From contig CAZXGG010000010.1 in the NCBI GenBank assembly GCA_964640125.1, positions 1 through 64,000 on the forward strand: 64,000 nucleotides of DNA, read 5' to 3'. Shown here one piece after another: positions 1-8,664 of the stretch (the stretch's first letter is position 1; each line of letters opens with the position of its first letter). A model generated the notes under the pieces. That model searched no databases, was not told the origin of the DNA, and saw nothing but the letters and a program-made list of their open reading frames with translations. The DNA comes from G020353115 sp964640125. GTDB taxonomy: Bacteria; Bacteroidota; Bacteroidia; Bacteroidales; VadinHA17. The translations under genes and the position numbers were made by a program.

Positions 1-54
1 TAATTTAAGCAAATCATATAACTTTTTGCAATAACTAGCAACTTGAGTTAATTA
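1..54. repeat. Truncated copy of the 227 bp inverted-repeat element
   Basis: These 54 bases match positions 37988-38041 with a single difference (base 34, a instead of g). They form the inner flank plus the right terminal inverted repeat (35-54) of the element seen complete at 37816-38042. The rest of this copy lies outside the window. The terminal repeat supplies the stop codon of the adjoining minus-strand gene (48-50). A non-autonomous mobile element (MITE-like) is inferred from the terminal inverted repeats and the lack of any coding capacity. Confidence 0.8.
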
Positions 55-347
55 GGAAATATGTCTTTAAAATCTTTCCCAAAAAGGAATTCAGCTAAAA
101 TCTTCTCAGGATAAGTGTTTACTTTATTGAAATCTTCATGTGGTTTACTACCTATAAGGATATTTCGATCAGCACACATTGAGGTTGCGTGAAAACCACA
201 GCCCCTATACAATTCTCTATCGCTTAGTGGGGAAAGATGCGGAAACTTTTTTCCAATGAATTTGAAATATTCTGCAACAGTAAAGTAGTTATCTGATAGC
301 TTAGCTTTCAATAGATAGTTTCTTATTCTATCTTTTTTTGTGTTCAT
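48..347 (-). CDS. Hypothetical protein ending in a mobile-element repeat
   Basis: An open frame of 99 residues from the ATG at 345-347 (a TTG at 360-362 would add five). I do not recognise a family. The N-terminus is basic (MNTKKDRIRNYLL), the middle has cysteines (RGCGF, SMCADRN), and the end is KDFKDIFPN. No signal peptide or membrane segment is visible. The stop codon and last Asn codon lie inside the terminal inverted repeat of the element at 1-54, so the natural C-terminus may have been replaced when the element inserted. It is low in GC like the rest of the 0-4 kb island. It could be a complete accessory gene or a 3'-truncated one. Confidence 0.45.
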   Translation of the reverse strand: MNTKKDRIRNYLLKAKLSDNYFTVAEYFKFIGKKFPHLSPLSDRELYRGCGFHATSMCADRNILIGSKPHEDFNKVNTYPEKILAEFLFGKDFKDIFPN

Positions 348-476
348 TTTTAATCTTATCAACTATTGGTTATTTGTGAATGCTATGATAACGATTTAAA
401 ACATTTAGTTTGCTCGAAATTCGTTTTACCAATTGTGATGGCTGGGATTATTATTGGTTTTTCAATAATCCAAATT

Positions 477-710
477 TTAATTACAACCATTTTGACGCTC
501 CCATTCAAGGGCAGCCTCTTTCGTTGTTATATTTCCTTCCTGAACAATGTGGCCATCTCTCCAATAATATCTCTGCCCATTAAAGGTAGTATAACGTCCT
601 GAGTTTTGATGTTGCCCTTCACGTATTCTCAAGTTATTAGTAGTCCCGCAATGTACCTTTAGGTTTCCAACCTTAAACCAATACTTGTAAGTGTCTCTTA
701 TGTTTGCCAT
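477..710 (-). CDS. Small GIY-YIG-like protein
   Basis: A 77-residue protein starting at the ATG at 708-710. The sequence KYWFKVGNLKVHCGTTNNLR followed by REGQHQ resembles the core of GIY-YIG domains, with a strand, a glycine turn, then Arg and His. It ends TTKEAALEWERQNG, a helix typical of small stand-alone relatives of this fold. The classical catalytic Glu is not obvious, apart from Glu residues in the last helix. Stand-alone proteins of this size occur in accessory regions of Bacteroidota. The neighbours are a membrane protein and the Mrr nuclease on the same strand, so a defence or mobile-element role is possible but not shown. The assignment is by eye and moderate. Confidence 0.5.
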   Translation of the reverse strand: MANIRDTYKYWFKVGNLKVHCGTTNNLRIREGQHQNSGRYTTFNGQRYYWRDGHIVQEGNITTKEAALEWERQNGCN

Positions 711-730
711 TTTTCATAATTTTAGGTGTG

Positions 731-1216
731 TCAATATTTTATTGAGATTACTAATCCAAAGAAAATACCTGCCGCAATTATAAATGATAGGATTTGAAAT
801 TTATGTAGTCCCCATGATACTATTCCAAACTTAATTGAAAGCCGCCTCATCCACCTGAAATCTTCTCGTACCTTTTCAAGATTTTCAAATTCTTTTTCAT
901 CTTCAATAAAAATATTATTACGAAAGAAGATATTAACTAGCTCTTTCAAAAAAATGTAAATATTAATATTAGGTTTAATCCTACTTTCCAACCATTCAGT
1001 AGCTTCATCTTGTGATATTAGTTTTGTAACATTTAGTAGATGCCTTGTAATACTTAACAGATGCCTAGTTAACCTTAAATCATATAACCTACAAAAAATT
1101 GATAAGACACCAGATAACATAGACAGAAAAACGATAATTATGGTAATCTTATAAAGTCGTATTTCACAAAGAGACAAAATGCCTTTAAACTTTGGATCGA
1201 AATATTTAACGATCAA
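731..1216 (-). CDS. Two-helix membrane protein with uncertain 5' end
   Basis: A 161-residue frame if translation begins at the TTG at 1214-1216. Hydrophobic segments lie near residues 22-42 (ITIIIVFLSMLSGVLSIFC) and 141-158 (FQILSFIIAAGIFFGLVIS), with a charged region between them, so both ends probably face the same side of the inner membrane. The frame stays open upstream to a TGA at 1292-1294 and encodes a plausible third segment (SQFGNSVNIFTTIGIALIGF) with no ATG. A nearby ATG at 1318-1320 starts a different frame (MTIQKDICSEQ) that ends at once. A start-proximal frameshift or a non-ATG start is likely. No family is recognised. It sits just downstream of the Mrr gene on the same strand. 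Confidence 0.45.
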   Translation of the reverse strand: MIVKYFDPKFKGILSLCEIRLYKITIIIVFLSMLSGVLSIFCRLYDLRLTRHLLSITRHLLNVTKLISQDEATEWLESRIKPNINIYIFLKELVNIFFRNNIFIEDEKEFENLEKVREDFRWMRRLSIKFGIVSWGLHKFQILSFIIAAGIFFGLVISIKY

Positions 1217-1368
1217 GAATCCAATTAATGCAATTCCTATTGTTGTAAATATGTTGACAGAGTTCCCAAATTGACTTAAGGAAAGTTTTGTTCAGAACAT
1301 ATGTCTTTCTGGATAGTCATTTGAATTATTTTCTGAACCCTTTTTCTTCATCGACAAGAAAATTAGTA

Positions 1369-2289
1369 CTATATCAAAGAATTTTCTTCCTCAAAGTAAT
1401 CAGTATCTATCTTCTTAACTTGATAAGTATTGACAGTTGAAAGTCCTACATTGTATTCAAGCATTAAATCAGCAAGTCTTTCCCCATCAATTAATATTAT
1501 TTTATACTCTACTCTGTCGACAAACTCATAAACAGATTTCGGAAAGGAAGATGTAGTTATGAATATTCCTTTTTTTGAATTTTTTGAAGCGAGTGCTCCT
1601 GTAAAATCACGAATTTCTTTAATAGGGACAGGATTCTCCCAACGTTTTGCTTGAAGATATATGGTGTCAAGTCCAAGTTTATCCTCCTTTATAATACCAT
1701 CAATACCTCCATCACCAGATTTCCCAACTGCTTGCCCAGCATCCTTTCTCGATCCTCCATAACCCATTGCAACAATTACGTCTATTACAAGTTTTTCGAA
1801 AAAAGTCGGTGAACAGCTTTTCACAATTTCTAATACTTCCTTAATAAGATCATTTTTTAATTTCTGATAAGCATATTCCAAGGCTTCCTCTGGCGTTTTA
1901 TCAGGATCAATTTCTGGTGGAGTTACAGGTCCTCCATCTTTCTCTCTTCTTATCGATTTGAATTCAACGAACTCATCATATCTCGTAAGGAATTGTGCTG
2001 TGATCTTTTCAGGATTCTCCTGCAAAAGCTTTTTCCCTCTTTCAGTTATCTGAAAGTGAGCCCTCTTTGGCGATGTGACTAATCCGGCTTTCTTAAGATA
2101 AGTTCGTGCCCATCCTACTCTATTTCGAAATACTGGTTGAGTTCCGCTTGGTAAGCGTTCTCTCAGTTCTTCATCAGTCAAACCAAATTGTTTTGCCAGT
2201 GCATCATGAGTTTCATTTAATTCATGATCTTTTCCATCTTCCAAATACTTTAAGAATGGAAGCATTATTTCTTCGTATGTCGGTATCAT
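1369..2289 (-). CDS. Mrr-type modification-dependent restriction endonuclease
   Basis: A 306-residue protein with the two-part Mrr layout. The N-terminal winged-helix domain (about 1-92, MIPTYEEIMLPFL) is the Mrr_N target-recognition domain. The C-terminal PD-(D/E)xK nuclease domain (about 160-285) carries a Glu near 165 (FFEKLV), Asp197 in SGDGGIDGII and the QAK motif at 213-215 (YLQAKRW). Length and motif order are normal for the family. Proteins of this kind cut DNA bearing foreign methylation and act as single-gene type IV systems, which fits the absence of a methyltransferase here. The gene is AT-rich and monocistronic by spacing (95 bases from the AbiEii stop), within a minus-strand accessory block. 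Specificity cannot be read from sequence. Confidence 0.9.
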   Translation of the reverse strand: MIPTYEEIMLPFLKYLEDGKDHELNETHDALAKQFGLTDEELRERLPSGTQPVFRNRVGWARTYLKKAGLVTSPKRAHFQITERGKKLLQENPEKITAQFLTRYDEFVEFKSIRREKDGGPVTPPEIDPDKTPEEALEYAYQKLKNDLIKEVLEIVKSCSPTFFEKLVIDVIVAMGYGGSRKDAGQAVGKSGDGGIDGIIKEDKLGLDTIYLQAKRWENPVPIKEIRDFTGALASKNSKKGIFITTSSFPKSVYEFVDRVEYKIILIDGERLADLMLEYNVGLSTVNTYQVKKIDTDYFEEENSLI

Positions 2290-2383
2290 AGGTCTTGTTT
2301 AATATTGTTTTCTAACGTTACCGGCTAAGAGCGGTCCCGAAGACTCTGGATTGCTTTTAGCCATTATTGTAGCTAGTGCAATT

Positions 2384-3172
2384 CTATATTTTCTCAATTA
2401 AATCATTCTTTATCAGCTCATAAGCTGCATCTTGATCAAACTCGATACCTGGTCTTAACAGCCCGTAGATATCTCCACGAAAATCTGGATCAGCAATCTT
2501 TTCCTCCATGTTACTTAGATATTGTTTCTTAGTCGGTGGATTCTTGACAGAGAATGCAATGTATTCTTTATAGCATTTCATTATGCTTTCTATATTTAAA
2601 TCGATATTGGTCAGTGCAAAGTGTAAATCAAACAGATCACGTCCCTTTTTTCGTTGATATAAGGCTCTCAATTTTGTTCCAAGCATCTCTTCTGCTTCAA
2701 ATGTAGTAAGCTGACAAACTCCTTTACTCCATGTGTTTTCAATTGAGTGTTCGATGTCTTTGTATCCTAGAACAGTAAAATGCTCTCTGCAATTTATCTC
2801 TATTTTCAGACGAAGATTAATAATTGGAGGAACTTCAGACTCGAAACGATAAATCGCTGTATTGTTATTCGCATTTTGTTTAATCTTTGGTTTCCCGAGA
2901 AATTTAAGTTGCCTTCGTAAAGCACTCAATGTGTCTTTTATTGGTTCACTTTTAATCTGAACTAGATCTATGTCTTCGGAATACCTTGCTTGCGGTTTTA
3001 GAAATAATTTGTGTAATGCCGTACCTCCTCTGAAAGCTAAACGTTCTTGAAGGAATGGATCTGAAAATATTTGCAGAAGTGCTTTCTCAATTACGAGGTC
3101 TTGTTCTACCTGGGCATCCTCTGGCCAGGATGCAAATTCTTTCCATTCTTCAATATAGCGTCTTGGTACCAT
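2384..3172 (-). CDS. abiEii: AbiEii/AbiGii-type nucleotidyltransferase toxin
   Basis: A 262-residue protein of the DUF1814 family. The nucleotidyltransferase signature is present: FRGGTALHKL (G49-G50-T51) followed by YSEDIDLV, with metal-binding Asp67 and Asp69. In characterised AbiE systems such proteins are the toxin of a type IV toxin-antitoxin pair that aborts phage infection by nucleotidyl transfer. The ATG (3170-3172) directly abuts the TAA of the upstream regulator gene (3173-3175), so the two are translationally coupled, as in known abiEi-abiEii operons. An alternative, also common for this family, is a broader stress-linked nucleotidyltransferase with a different target. Confidence 0.88.
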   Translation of the reverse strand: MVPRRYIEEWKEFASWPEDAQVEQDLVIEKALLQIFSDPFLQERLAFRGGTALHKLFLKPQARYSEDIDLVQIKSEPIKDTLSALRRQLKFLGKPKIKQNANNNTAIYRFESEVPPIINLRLKIEINCREHFTVLGYKDIEHSIENTWSKGVCQLTTFEAEEMLGTKLRALYQRKKGRDLFDLHFALTNIDLNIESIMKCYKEYIAFSVKNPPTKKQYLSNMEEKIADPDFRGDIYGLLRPGIEFDQDAAYELIKNDLIEKI

Positions 3173-3979
3173 TTAAAAGTCAAGAGTTGTGTTGATGATT
3201 AATTCCCATTTCTTATTAACAACACCCAATCGGTTCTCATGAGCAAGCGATAGTGGTATTCGGTTCGCTAATTTATGCTTTGTTTTACTGTATAATGCAT
3301 TTGACAAGGGCTCACTACCTAACTCTTCCAAAATATACCCCAATCGTTGTATTGTTCTTGTGCTTTGGTCCCGGGCTGTTTTACTTAATCTAATAGAATT
3401 AATGTTTTCGGTCAAATCTTCCAGAATGGGTATTATACGATTCAATCCGCCAATTCTTTTATGATAATTAATCAAATCGAAAGCAGTTAATTCTGGTGAA
3501 GAAACATTAATATAGCCAGCTTCCGTTTTCTTTTTCGTAATATTGTCTTGCTCCCATTGACTTTTTGTAAAAAAAACGATTGATAATTTGTCTGTTTTAA
3601 TCTTTCTCAGCGCAGGCTTTTCAGTTATTACCTGAAATTCCATAGGTTGTTGATGCCCAGCACCATGTAAGGCCGCAGCAGAAAAAAGCCCAACATAATA
3701 ATCTCTATTTAGTGCTTCCATCATATCTGAAATAAAAAGTGTTGTCGGTAGCATACCTCTATTGGAGTATTGAGGAGGTATAATTACGTAGAATTCTTTC
3801 CGTACCTGTGCTAATTGGTTTCTTTGCTTAAGTCTATAAATGTTTTGTAGTATAGCCTTTTCCGAAACCTCAAATCTCGTTTTAAGTTCGTCCAGAGTCA
3901 CAGAATATCTACCTTTAGACATTACCTCGGTGAGATAGCTGTCAATGTAATTGTTGGTAAGCTTTTTATTCATAGTCAT
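3173..3979 (-). CDS. abiEi: AbiEi-family antitoxin and transcriptional regulator
   Basis: A 268-residue protein from the ATG at 3977-3979 (MTMNKKLT). A second ATG lies at 3971-3973, and the reading frame extends further upstream without support. The N-terminal winged helix (about 5-65, with EVSEKAILQNIYRLKQR as recognition region) is followed by the AbiEi C-terminal domain containing SAAALHGAGHQQP. In the AbiE family this protein neutralises the toxin indirectly and represses its own promoter. It is the first gene of the pair and its stop touches the toxin start. The upstream region (3980-4060) is AT-rich and should hold the autoregulated promoter. Its pairing and coupling make the assignment firm. 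Confidence 0.87.
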   Translation of the reverse strand: MTMNKKLTNNYIDSYLTEVMSKGRYSVTLDELKTRFEVSEKAILQNIYRLKQRNQLAQVRKEFYVIIPPQYSNRGMLPTTLFISDMMEALNRDYYVGLFSAAALHGAGHQQPMEFQVITEKPALRKIKTDKLSIVFFTKSQWEQDNITKKKTEAGYINVSSPELTAFDLINYHKRIGGLNRIIPILEDLTENINSIRLSKTARDQSTRTIQRLGYILEELGSEPLSNALYSKTKHKLANRIPLSLAHENRLGVVNKKWELIINTTLDF

Positions 3980-4018
3980 TCGTTTGCACAAAACTACGAA
4001 AAATGTAGTTAATCGCAA

Positions 4019-5080
4019 ACATATGAATTAAAAAGATATCTCAAATAATATGTTTTGTTTTCAGTCAATTACAGTGGCAACCTTTGGCATAAACGCATTG
4101 TGTTTATGTCCCTGTGCATGCAATAGTTATTTGGTTTAATTGGTCCTGATTTCAATTTCCTCTCTAAATTAATAAAAATCAATGTAAACTATCAATCCCC
4201 TACAGGGAATAGGTTGATTTTGGATTAAATAGATCTACCATAATGTATGGCCTACGGCCAAAATTATTCTACCGCGTGGCGGTTATATTATTGTAGAATA
4301 CTAAGGCAAAAAATAATAATTCGTCGGAGGCGATAGATAATTAGGGGGTGTATCAAAAGTCGATTTTTCAGTCATCCTGAACTTGTTTCAGGATCTCATA
4401 ATTCTGATTAACAATAGATTAAGATTCTGAAATAAATTCAGAATGACGATTTTCTGGACTTTTGATACACCCCCGTTGTGTTTTGTCCGTTTTGCTTCTA
4501 TTGATTATTCGTGCTTGTCTGCCGCTTTGCCAGCCGTCAGGTATTACAGCGATCCGGCAGGCAGGTGTCTGACGGTTGAATGCAATTTTTTGTACGTCTG
4601 GCAAGTTGCGGTCCATGGAATGTTTTCCTAATTAGGAAGTATGCAGTTGGACCGAAGTTTCATGGTTACATCAAACCCAGGGTTACGCACGCTAACGCGT
4701 ACTTACCCTGGGCTACCAATATGTAGCTCCTACGGAGCTAAATTGTCTTTTCCCTCACCACTCATTACTCATTTCTCTTACCCAGCAAAGAGTAACCTCG
4801 CCCGAACGGGGTTCCCGCCCGGATGACCTCCGGGCGGGCGGGCAGGAACCAGGAACTGTTTCAACTTCCACCATAGGCGCACCTTTGTCACAACATTCAA
4901 TTCCTCAATTTATAGACATCTTTCGTCTCACAGTCTCCCTCGTCCTCCGAAGCCTTGGCGAAGGAGGATTACTTTTATCTTTCTCCTTTTATCTTTTATC
5001 TTGTTTCACCCACCCCGCCTGCGGCGGGATGAATTCGACATGCATTTTTTATATCAGCCTTGCTTTATAAAAAATGTGTC
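4019..5080. other. 1.06 kb intergenic repeat graveyard
   Basis: No convincing gene. The stretch holds several unrelated repeat fragments: a degenerate palindrome (about 4239-4302) with ggcctacggcc and flanking attctac/gtagaat; the 131 bp inverted-repeat element at 4344-4474; GC-rich segments such as ggcaggcagg near 4556 and ccgcccgg/ccgggcgg near 4817-4840; a hairpin at 4676-4712 with cccaggg/ccctggg arms; and a pyrimidine-rich tract with ttttatcttttatcttg near 4985-5010. Short open frames here read through repeats on either strand and look non-coding. The region separates the AT-rich defence block from ordinary chromosomal genes. Confidence 0.6.
4344..4474. repeat. 131 bp element with perfect 18 bp terminal inverted repeats
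   Basis: The ends gggggtgtatcaaaagtc (4344-4361) and its exact reverse complement (4457-4474) enclose about 95 bp made of two nested palindromes: catcctgaacttgtttcagg near 4373-4392, and ctgaaataaattcag near 4428-4442. There is no coding capacity. A second, 5'-shortened copy in opposite orientation lies at 43550-43656 and ends a nitrilase-family gene. The structure is that of a MITE or REP-like palindromic mobile element. I see no transposase in the window and no clear target-site duplication. Confidence 0.8.
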
Positions 5081-7456
5081 TCATTCATACCTCAATGCAT
5101 CTGCCGGGTTAGTACGGGACACCTTTATTGCCTGGTAGGTTACTGAGATCAGGGCAACAACCAGGGAAAAGAGTGCGGCGAGAGCAAAGATCCACCAGTG
5201 TAATTGATCCCTGTAGGCAAAGTCCTGGAGCCACTTATTAAGAAGGTACCATGCAATCGGACAACCAAGAACAATTGAGATCAGCACAAGATAGGTAAAC
5301 TGCCTGGAAATCAGCAGTATCAAATGCTTCCCATCAGCTCCCATAGTTTTTCTTATTCCGAATTCTTTTGTCCGTTGTTCAGCTGTAAATGATGCAAGTC
5401 CAAACAGTCCCAGGCAGGCAACCACCATGGCAATGATGGCAAAATACCTGAGTAATTTTCCGACAACCTCCTGTCCCCTGTACCTTTCTTCCAGTTCCTG
5501 ATCAACAAAATAATAGTCGAAAGGATAACCCGGGAGTACTTCTTTCCAAATCTCTTCCAGGTCACTCATGGTTCGGGTAACATCACCCGGTTCTATCCTG
5601 AACAGGATGTAATTCAGCCAAAAAGTCGGTGCAACAACCATTGCCAGGGGCATGATCTCATTGCTCAGGTGATGGTAATGAAAATCCTTCATGACACCCA
5701 CAATAGGACCATGGACTCCCATAAAATCAAACTGCAGTCCTACGATGGTATCGCGGTTGATGATGTTGGCTAAGGTTTTATTAATCAGGAATACGCCTTC
5801 ATAGGTGCTTGTGTCGGTCATATCCGAAACATACTGGTCATTGAAGTCCCTTCCTTCCTCTATTTCTACTTTCATGGTTTCAACAAATCTGAAGTCCACT
5901 GCATTGGTTGTAATCAGTGTCTTCAATTCAGGATCTTTCCCCGGCCAGGTTGCCCCGCCGGAATTGCTGCCAAAATTGGTAGGAGCCTGCCGGGTAGCTG
6001 TGATGCTGACGACATGAGGACTGTTCTCAAATGCCCCTTTGATCCGTTCATAGGCAGTCTTGATCTCACCCCTCATGGGGATGTATACCAGGTGTTCCTT
6101 ATCGTATCCAAGGTACTTATTTCTCATGTAAGCCAGTTGATTATACGCTGCTGCAGTACCAATGATCAGAAATATTGAGATGGTAAACTGGAAAACAACG
6201 AGGATCTTCCTCAATGTCCCTTTCCTTATACCATGTTCGCTTTCTCCTTTCATTACACTTACAGGTTTGAAAGAGGAAAGGAGCAAAGCAGGGTAACTCC
6301 CTGCAATAAATGCAGTAACCAGGGTTATGATGAATATACCAAGCAGAAAATCCCCCTGAAAAAGTTCTGCCAGGCTAACCTCTTTACCGGAAAGTTTATT
6401 GAATCCTCCAAGGAGTGCTCCAAGAAGTAAAAAAGCTAAAAGAACAGCAATGATCGTAAGGATCAGCGATTCACCGTAGAATTGTCTGATCAGATTGTTT
6501 CTCTTTGCACCGACCACTTTCCTGACACCGATCTCTTTTGCCCTTATGGAAGCCTTAGCCGTAGAGAGATTCATAAAATTGATACAGGCAACAATCAAAA
6601 CAAATATGGCAATGACAGAAAATATATAGACATATTGAATGCCTTCGGGTTTGGTCTGGTATCCCCAGTATGTAAACAGATGCTGCCTCTTAAAAGGTTC
6701 CAGCATAAAATCTGTTGTGCCATCCTCAAGGTTTTCCTTGTAAATTGCCGTAAGTTTTGCATCGACCGGTCCTGAATCAGCATTCTCTTTCAGCCTCACA
6801 TAGGTCTGTATCGAATTGGATCCCCAATGGTCAGTATACCGGTCAATTGTATGCAAAAAATCCCACGGTACGAGAAAATCGAACCGGATGGTGGAATTAT
6901 TCGGAACATTCCTGGCTACGCCGGTTATGTTGAAGTGAAATTCATTTACCTGCAACGATTTTCCAATGGGATCCTCCTTTCCGAAATATTTTTCTGCCAT
7001 CTCCTCGGTCAACACCATCGAGAAAGGTTCTAAAAGAACCGTTGAAGGGTCTCCTTCGATCAATGGAAAAGTAAAAACCTGGAAAAAATTGGAATCCACA
7101 GCCCTCATTTCACCTTCGTAAAAGGCTTTGTCTTCATACCGGAATAGCATGCCCCCTGTATATTGCAAGCGGACTGATTCCCTGATCTCCGGGATCTTTT
7201 CAGCCCAGACCGGACCGGAAGGATAAGGGGTGACGGTTACATGATAGGTTGCACCCGAATAGTACTGGTCTTCCACCACCCGGTACAATTGATCAATGTT
7301 TTCATGAAAACGGTCGTAACTGACCTCATCCTGAACCCATAACAGGATTATTTGTGTACAGGCTAAACCCAGGGCCAGGCCGAAAATATTAATGAATGAA
7401 TAGCCTTTTTGGCGAAGAATGGTGCGGAGTGCTGTGAGGATATAATTTCTTACCAT
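5081..7456 (-). CDS. FtsX/MacB-type ABC transporter permease
   Basis: A 791-residue inner-membrane permease in the duplicated FtsX layout common in Bacteroidota. It has an N-terminal membrane helix (about 19-40, SFINIFGLALGLACT), a periplasmic MacB_PCD-like domain (about 45-245), three helices around 280-400 (the first FtsX domain, with KEIGVRKVVGA), a further helix near 425, a second periplasmic domain, and a second FtsX domain near 675-785 (TKEFGIRKTMGADGKH). Such permeases pair with a MacB/LolD-like ATPase to move peptides, lipoproteins or envelope substrates without crossing the inner membrane. No ATPase gene is adjacent, so the partner must be elsewhere. The start is the ATG at 7454-7456. 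It is transcribed divergently from the LRR gene across a 137 bp AT-rich spacer. Confidence 0.88.
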   Translation of the reverse strand: MVRNYILTALRTILRQKGYSFINIFGLALGLACTQIILLWVQDEVSYDRFHENIDQLYRVVEDQYYSGATYHVTVTPYPSGPVWAEKIPEIRESVRLQYTGGMLFRYEDKAFYEGEMRAVDSNFFQVFTFPLIEGDPSTVLLEPFSMVLTEEMAEKYFGKEDPIGKSLQVNEFHFNITGVARNVPNNSTIRFDFLVPWDFLHTIDRYTDHWGSNSIQTYVRLKENADSGPVDAKLTAIYKENLEDGTTDFMLEPFKRQHLFTYWGYQTKPEGIQYVYIFSVIAIFVLIVACINFMNLSTAKASIRAKEIGVRKVVGAKRNNLIRQFYGESLILTIIAVLLAFLLLGALLGGFNKLSGKEVSLAELFQGDFLLGIFIITLVTAFIAGSYPALLLSSFKPVSVMKGESEHGIRKGTLRKILVVFQFTISIFLIIGTAAAYNQLAYMRNKYLGYDKEHLVYIPMRGEIKTAYERIKGAFENSPHVVSITATRQAPTNFGSNSGGATWPGKDPELKTLITTNAVDFRFVETMKVEIEEGRDFNDQYVSDMTDTSTYEGVFLINKTLANIINRDTIVGLQFDFMGVHGPIVGVMKDFHYHHLSNEIMPLAMVVAPTFWLNYILFRIEPGDVTRTMSDLEEIWKEVLPGYPFDYYFVDQELEERYRGQEVVGKLLRYFAIIAMVVACLGLFGLASFTAEQRTKEFGIRKTMGADGKHLILLISRQFTYLVLISIVLGCPIAWYLLNKWLQDFAYRDQLHWWIFALAALFSLVVALISVTYQAIKVSRTNPADALRYE

Positions 7457-7593
7457 ATCAGGAGATTTTCTTTAAAGACGATTGAAATGGTCAATTGTTA
7501 AAAAAAAATTGCAGAAAATTTGTGTTTTTAAGCACTTTAACAATTTATATAAAATGATCCAATAAATCCGTAAAAAAATGCAAATTTGTATAG

Positions 7594-8502
7594 ATGACTG
7601 ATCATGATCTATACTGTAAACTGAAAGATGCCTATACCGAGGAAAACCTGAACCTCATCTCCTCGAGGCTGATCAAACTCTATAAAGAAGGGCAATACGA
7701 AAATATTATATCGATTGCCAACCGGATAAAAATGCTGATCGGGATAGGAGAAAACCGGATAAACCGGATTTTTTCCCGGCTGATCATGCTTTACCACCCA
7801 GATAAACTCAATTATTATTTACAGGACATTGAACGGTTATATAACACCGGCGATTCCACAGCGCTCTTCCGCTATTCACACATTCTGATCATGCTCGATC
7901 AAGAGGATGATGTTTTCAACACTCCGCTACTGGATTTTGATGACCTGTTCCCTGACGGACAGAAATGGGGTTACGATGAAGAAGACCTGATCTATTTTAC
8001 AGATTTGGAAACCAGCGAGTTATATGATGGAGAAGAGCCGGACGACTGGGGAGAATATCAGACCATTAGCAGTGATTTCTTATCAGCGCTAAAACGAAAA
8101 GAGTATGGTAACCTGCAGATAGACCTTCAATTTTACCACCTGGAAGAGATGGAAGGTGGGCTCAACCTGGCAGATTATGAGATCGAGGACCTTGCCGGAG
8201 TTGAATATTGTCGGAATATCACTTCACTGGACCTCTCTGATAATAGCATTATGGATATTAACCAATTGCATTCACTGAAACAACTGGAAGAACTTTATCT
8301 CTCAAATAATCATATTGATGAGATTGGAATACTCTACAAGCTGGGCGGATTAAGGGTATTGGATCTATCCGGCAACCGGGTTGAAGACATTCGTTCGCTT
8401 TATCACCTGGATAACCTGGAATACCTGAATATTAAAGGGAACCCTGTTCCCATTGATCAACTGGAGGTACTGTCAGGTAAAGGGGTGATAATTGTGCACT
8501 AG
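7594..8502 (+). CDS. J-domain-like and leucine-rich repeat protein
   Basis: A 302-residue cytosolic protein with two parts. The N-terminal helical half contains RIFSRLIMLYHPDKLNYYL, with His68-Pro69-Asp70 placed as between helices II and III of a J domain. An acidic linker follows (about 100-180, DGEEPDDWGEY). The C-terminal half (about 195-300) has about four SDS22-like leucine-rich repeats of 21-22 residues (ITSLDLSDNSI, LEELYLSNNHI, LRVLDLSGNRV, LEYLNIKGNPV). LRRs bind protein partners and J domains recruit Hsp70, so an Hsp70 adaptor is a reasonable inference. The J-like part is short and divergent and could be coincidental. No dnaK is nearby. It appears monocistronic, with an AT-rich upstream spacer. 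Confidence 0.75.
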   Translation: MTDHDLYCKLKDAYTEENLNLISSRLIKLYKEGQYENIISIANRIKMLIGIGENRINRIFSRLIMLYHPDKLNYYLQDIERLYNTGDSTALFRYSHILIMLDQEDDVFNTPLLDFDDLFPDGQKWGYDEEDLIYFTDLETSELYDGEEPDDWGEYQTISSDFLSALKRKEYGNLQIDLQFYHLEEMEGGLNLADYEIEDLAGVEYCRNITSLDLSDNSIMDINQLHSLKQLEELYLSNNHIDEIGILYKLGGLRVLDLSGNRVEDIRSLYHLDNLEYLNIKGNPVPIDQLEVLSGKGVIIVH

Positions 8503-8664
8503 CTATTATCCAAGCATTTCTTATCTTGCACGAACAGGTAGAATAATTGGATCAACTTTCAACATCGAACATTCAACATCCGCCAAAGGCGTGCCTGTGG
8601 CACAACTTCCAAAATGATGTATAGTAAACAATTAACGTTTAACATTTAACTTACTTCGTTTATC

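Noticed and set aside
366..602. Plus-strand 78-codon frame
   Set aside because: It overlaps the better-supported GIY-YIG-like minus-strand gene and has no recognisable pattern.
4419..4616. Minus-strand 65-codon frame ending RHSEFISES
   Set aside because: It reads through the palindromic element at 4344-4474; HSEFISES is a typical spurious product of such repeats.
4019..5080. CRISPR array or phage attachment site in the repeat-rich spacer
   Set aside because: Repeats differ from each other, have no regular spacing, and no cas, integrase or tRNA gene is near.
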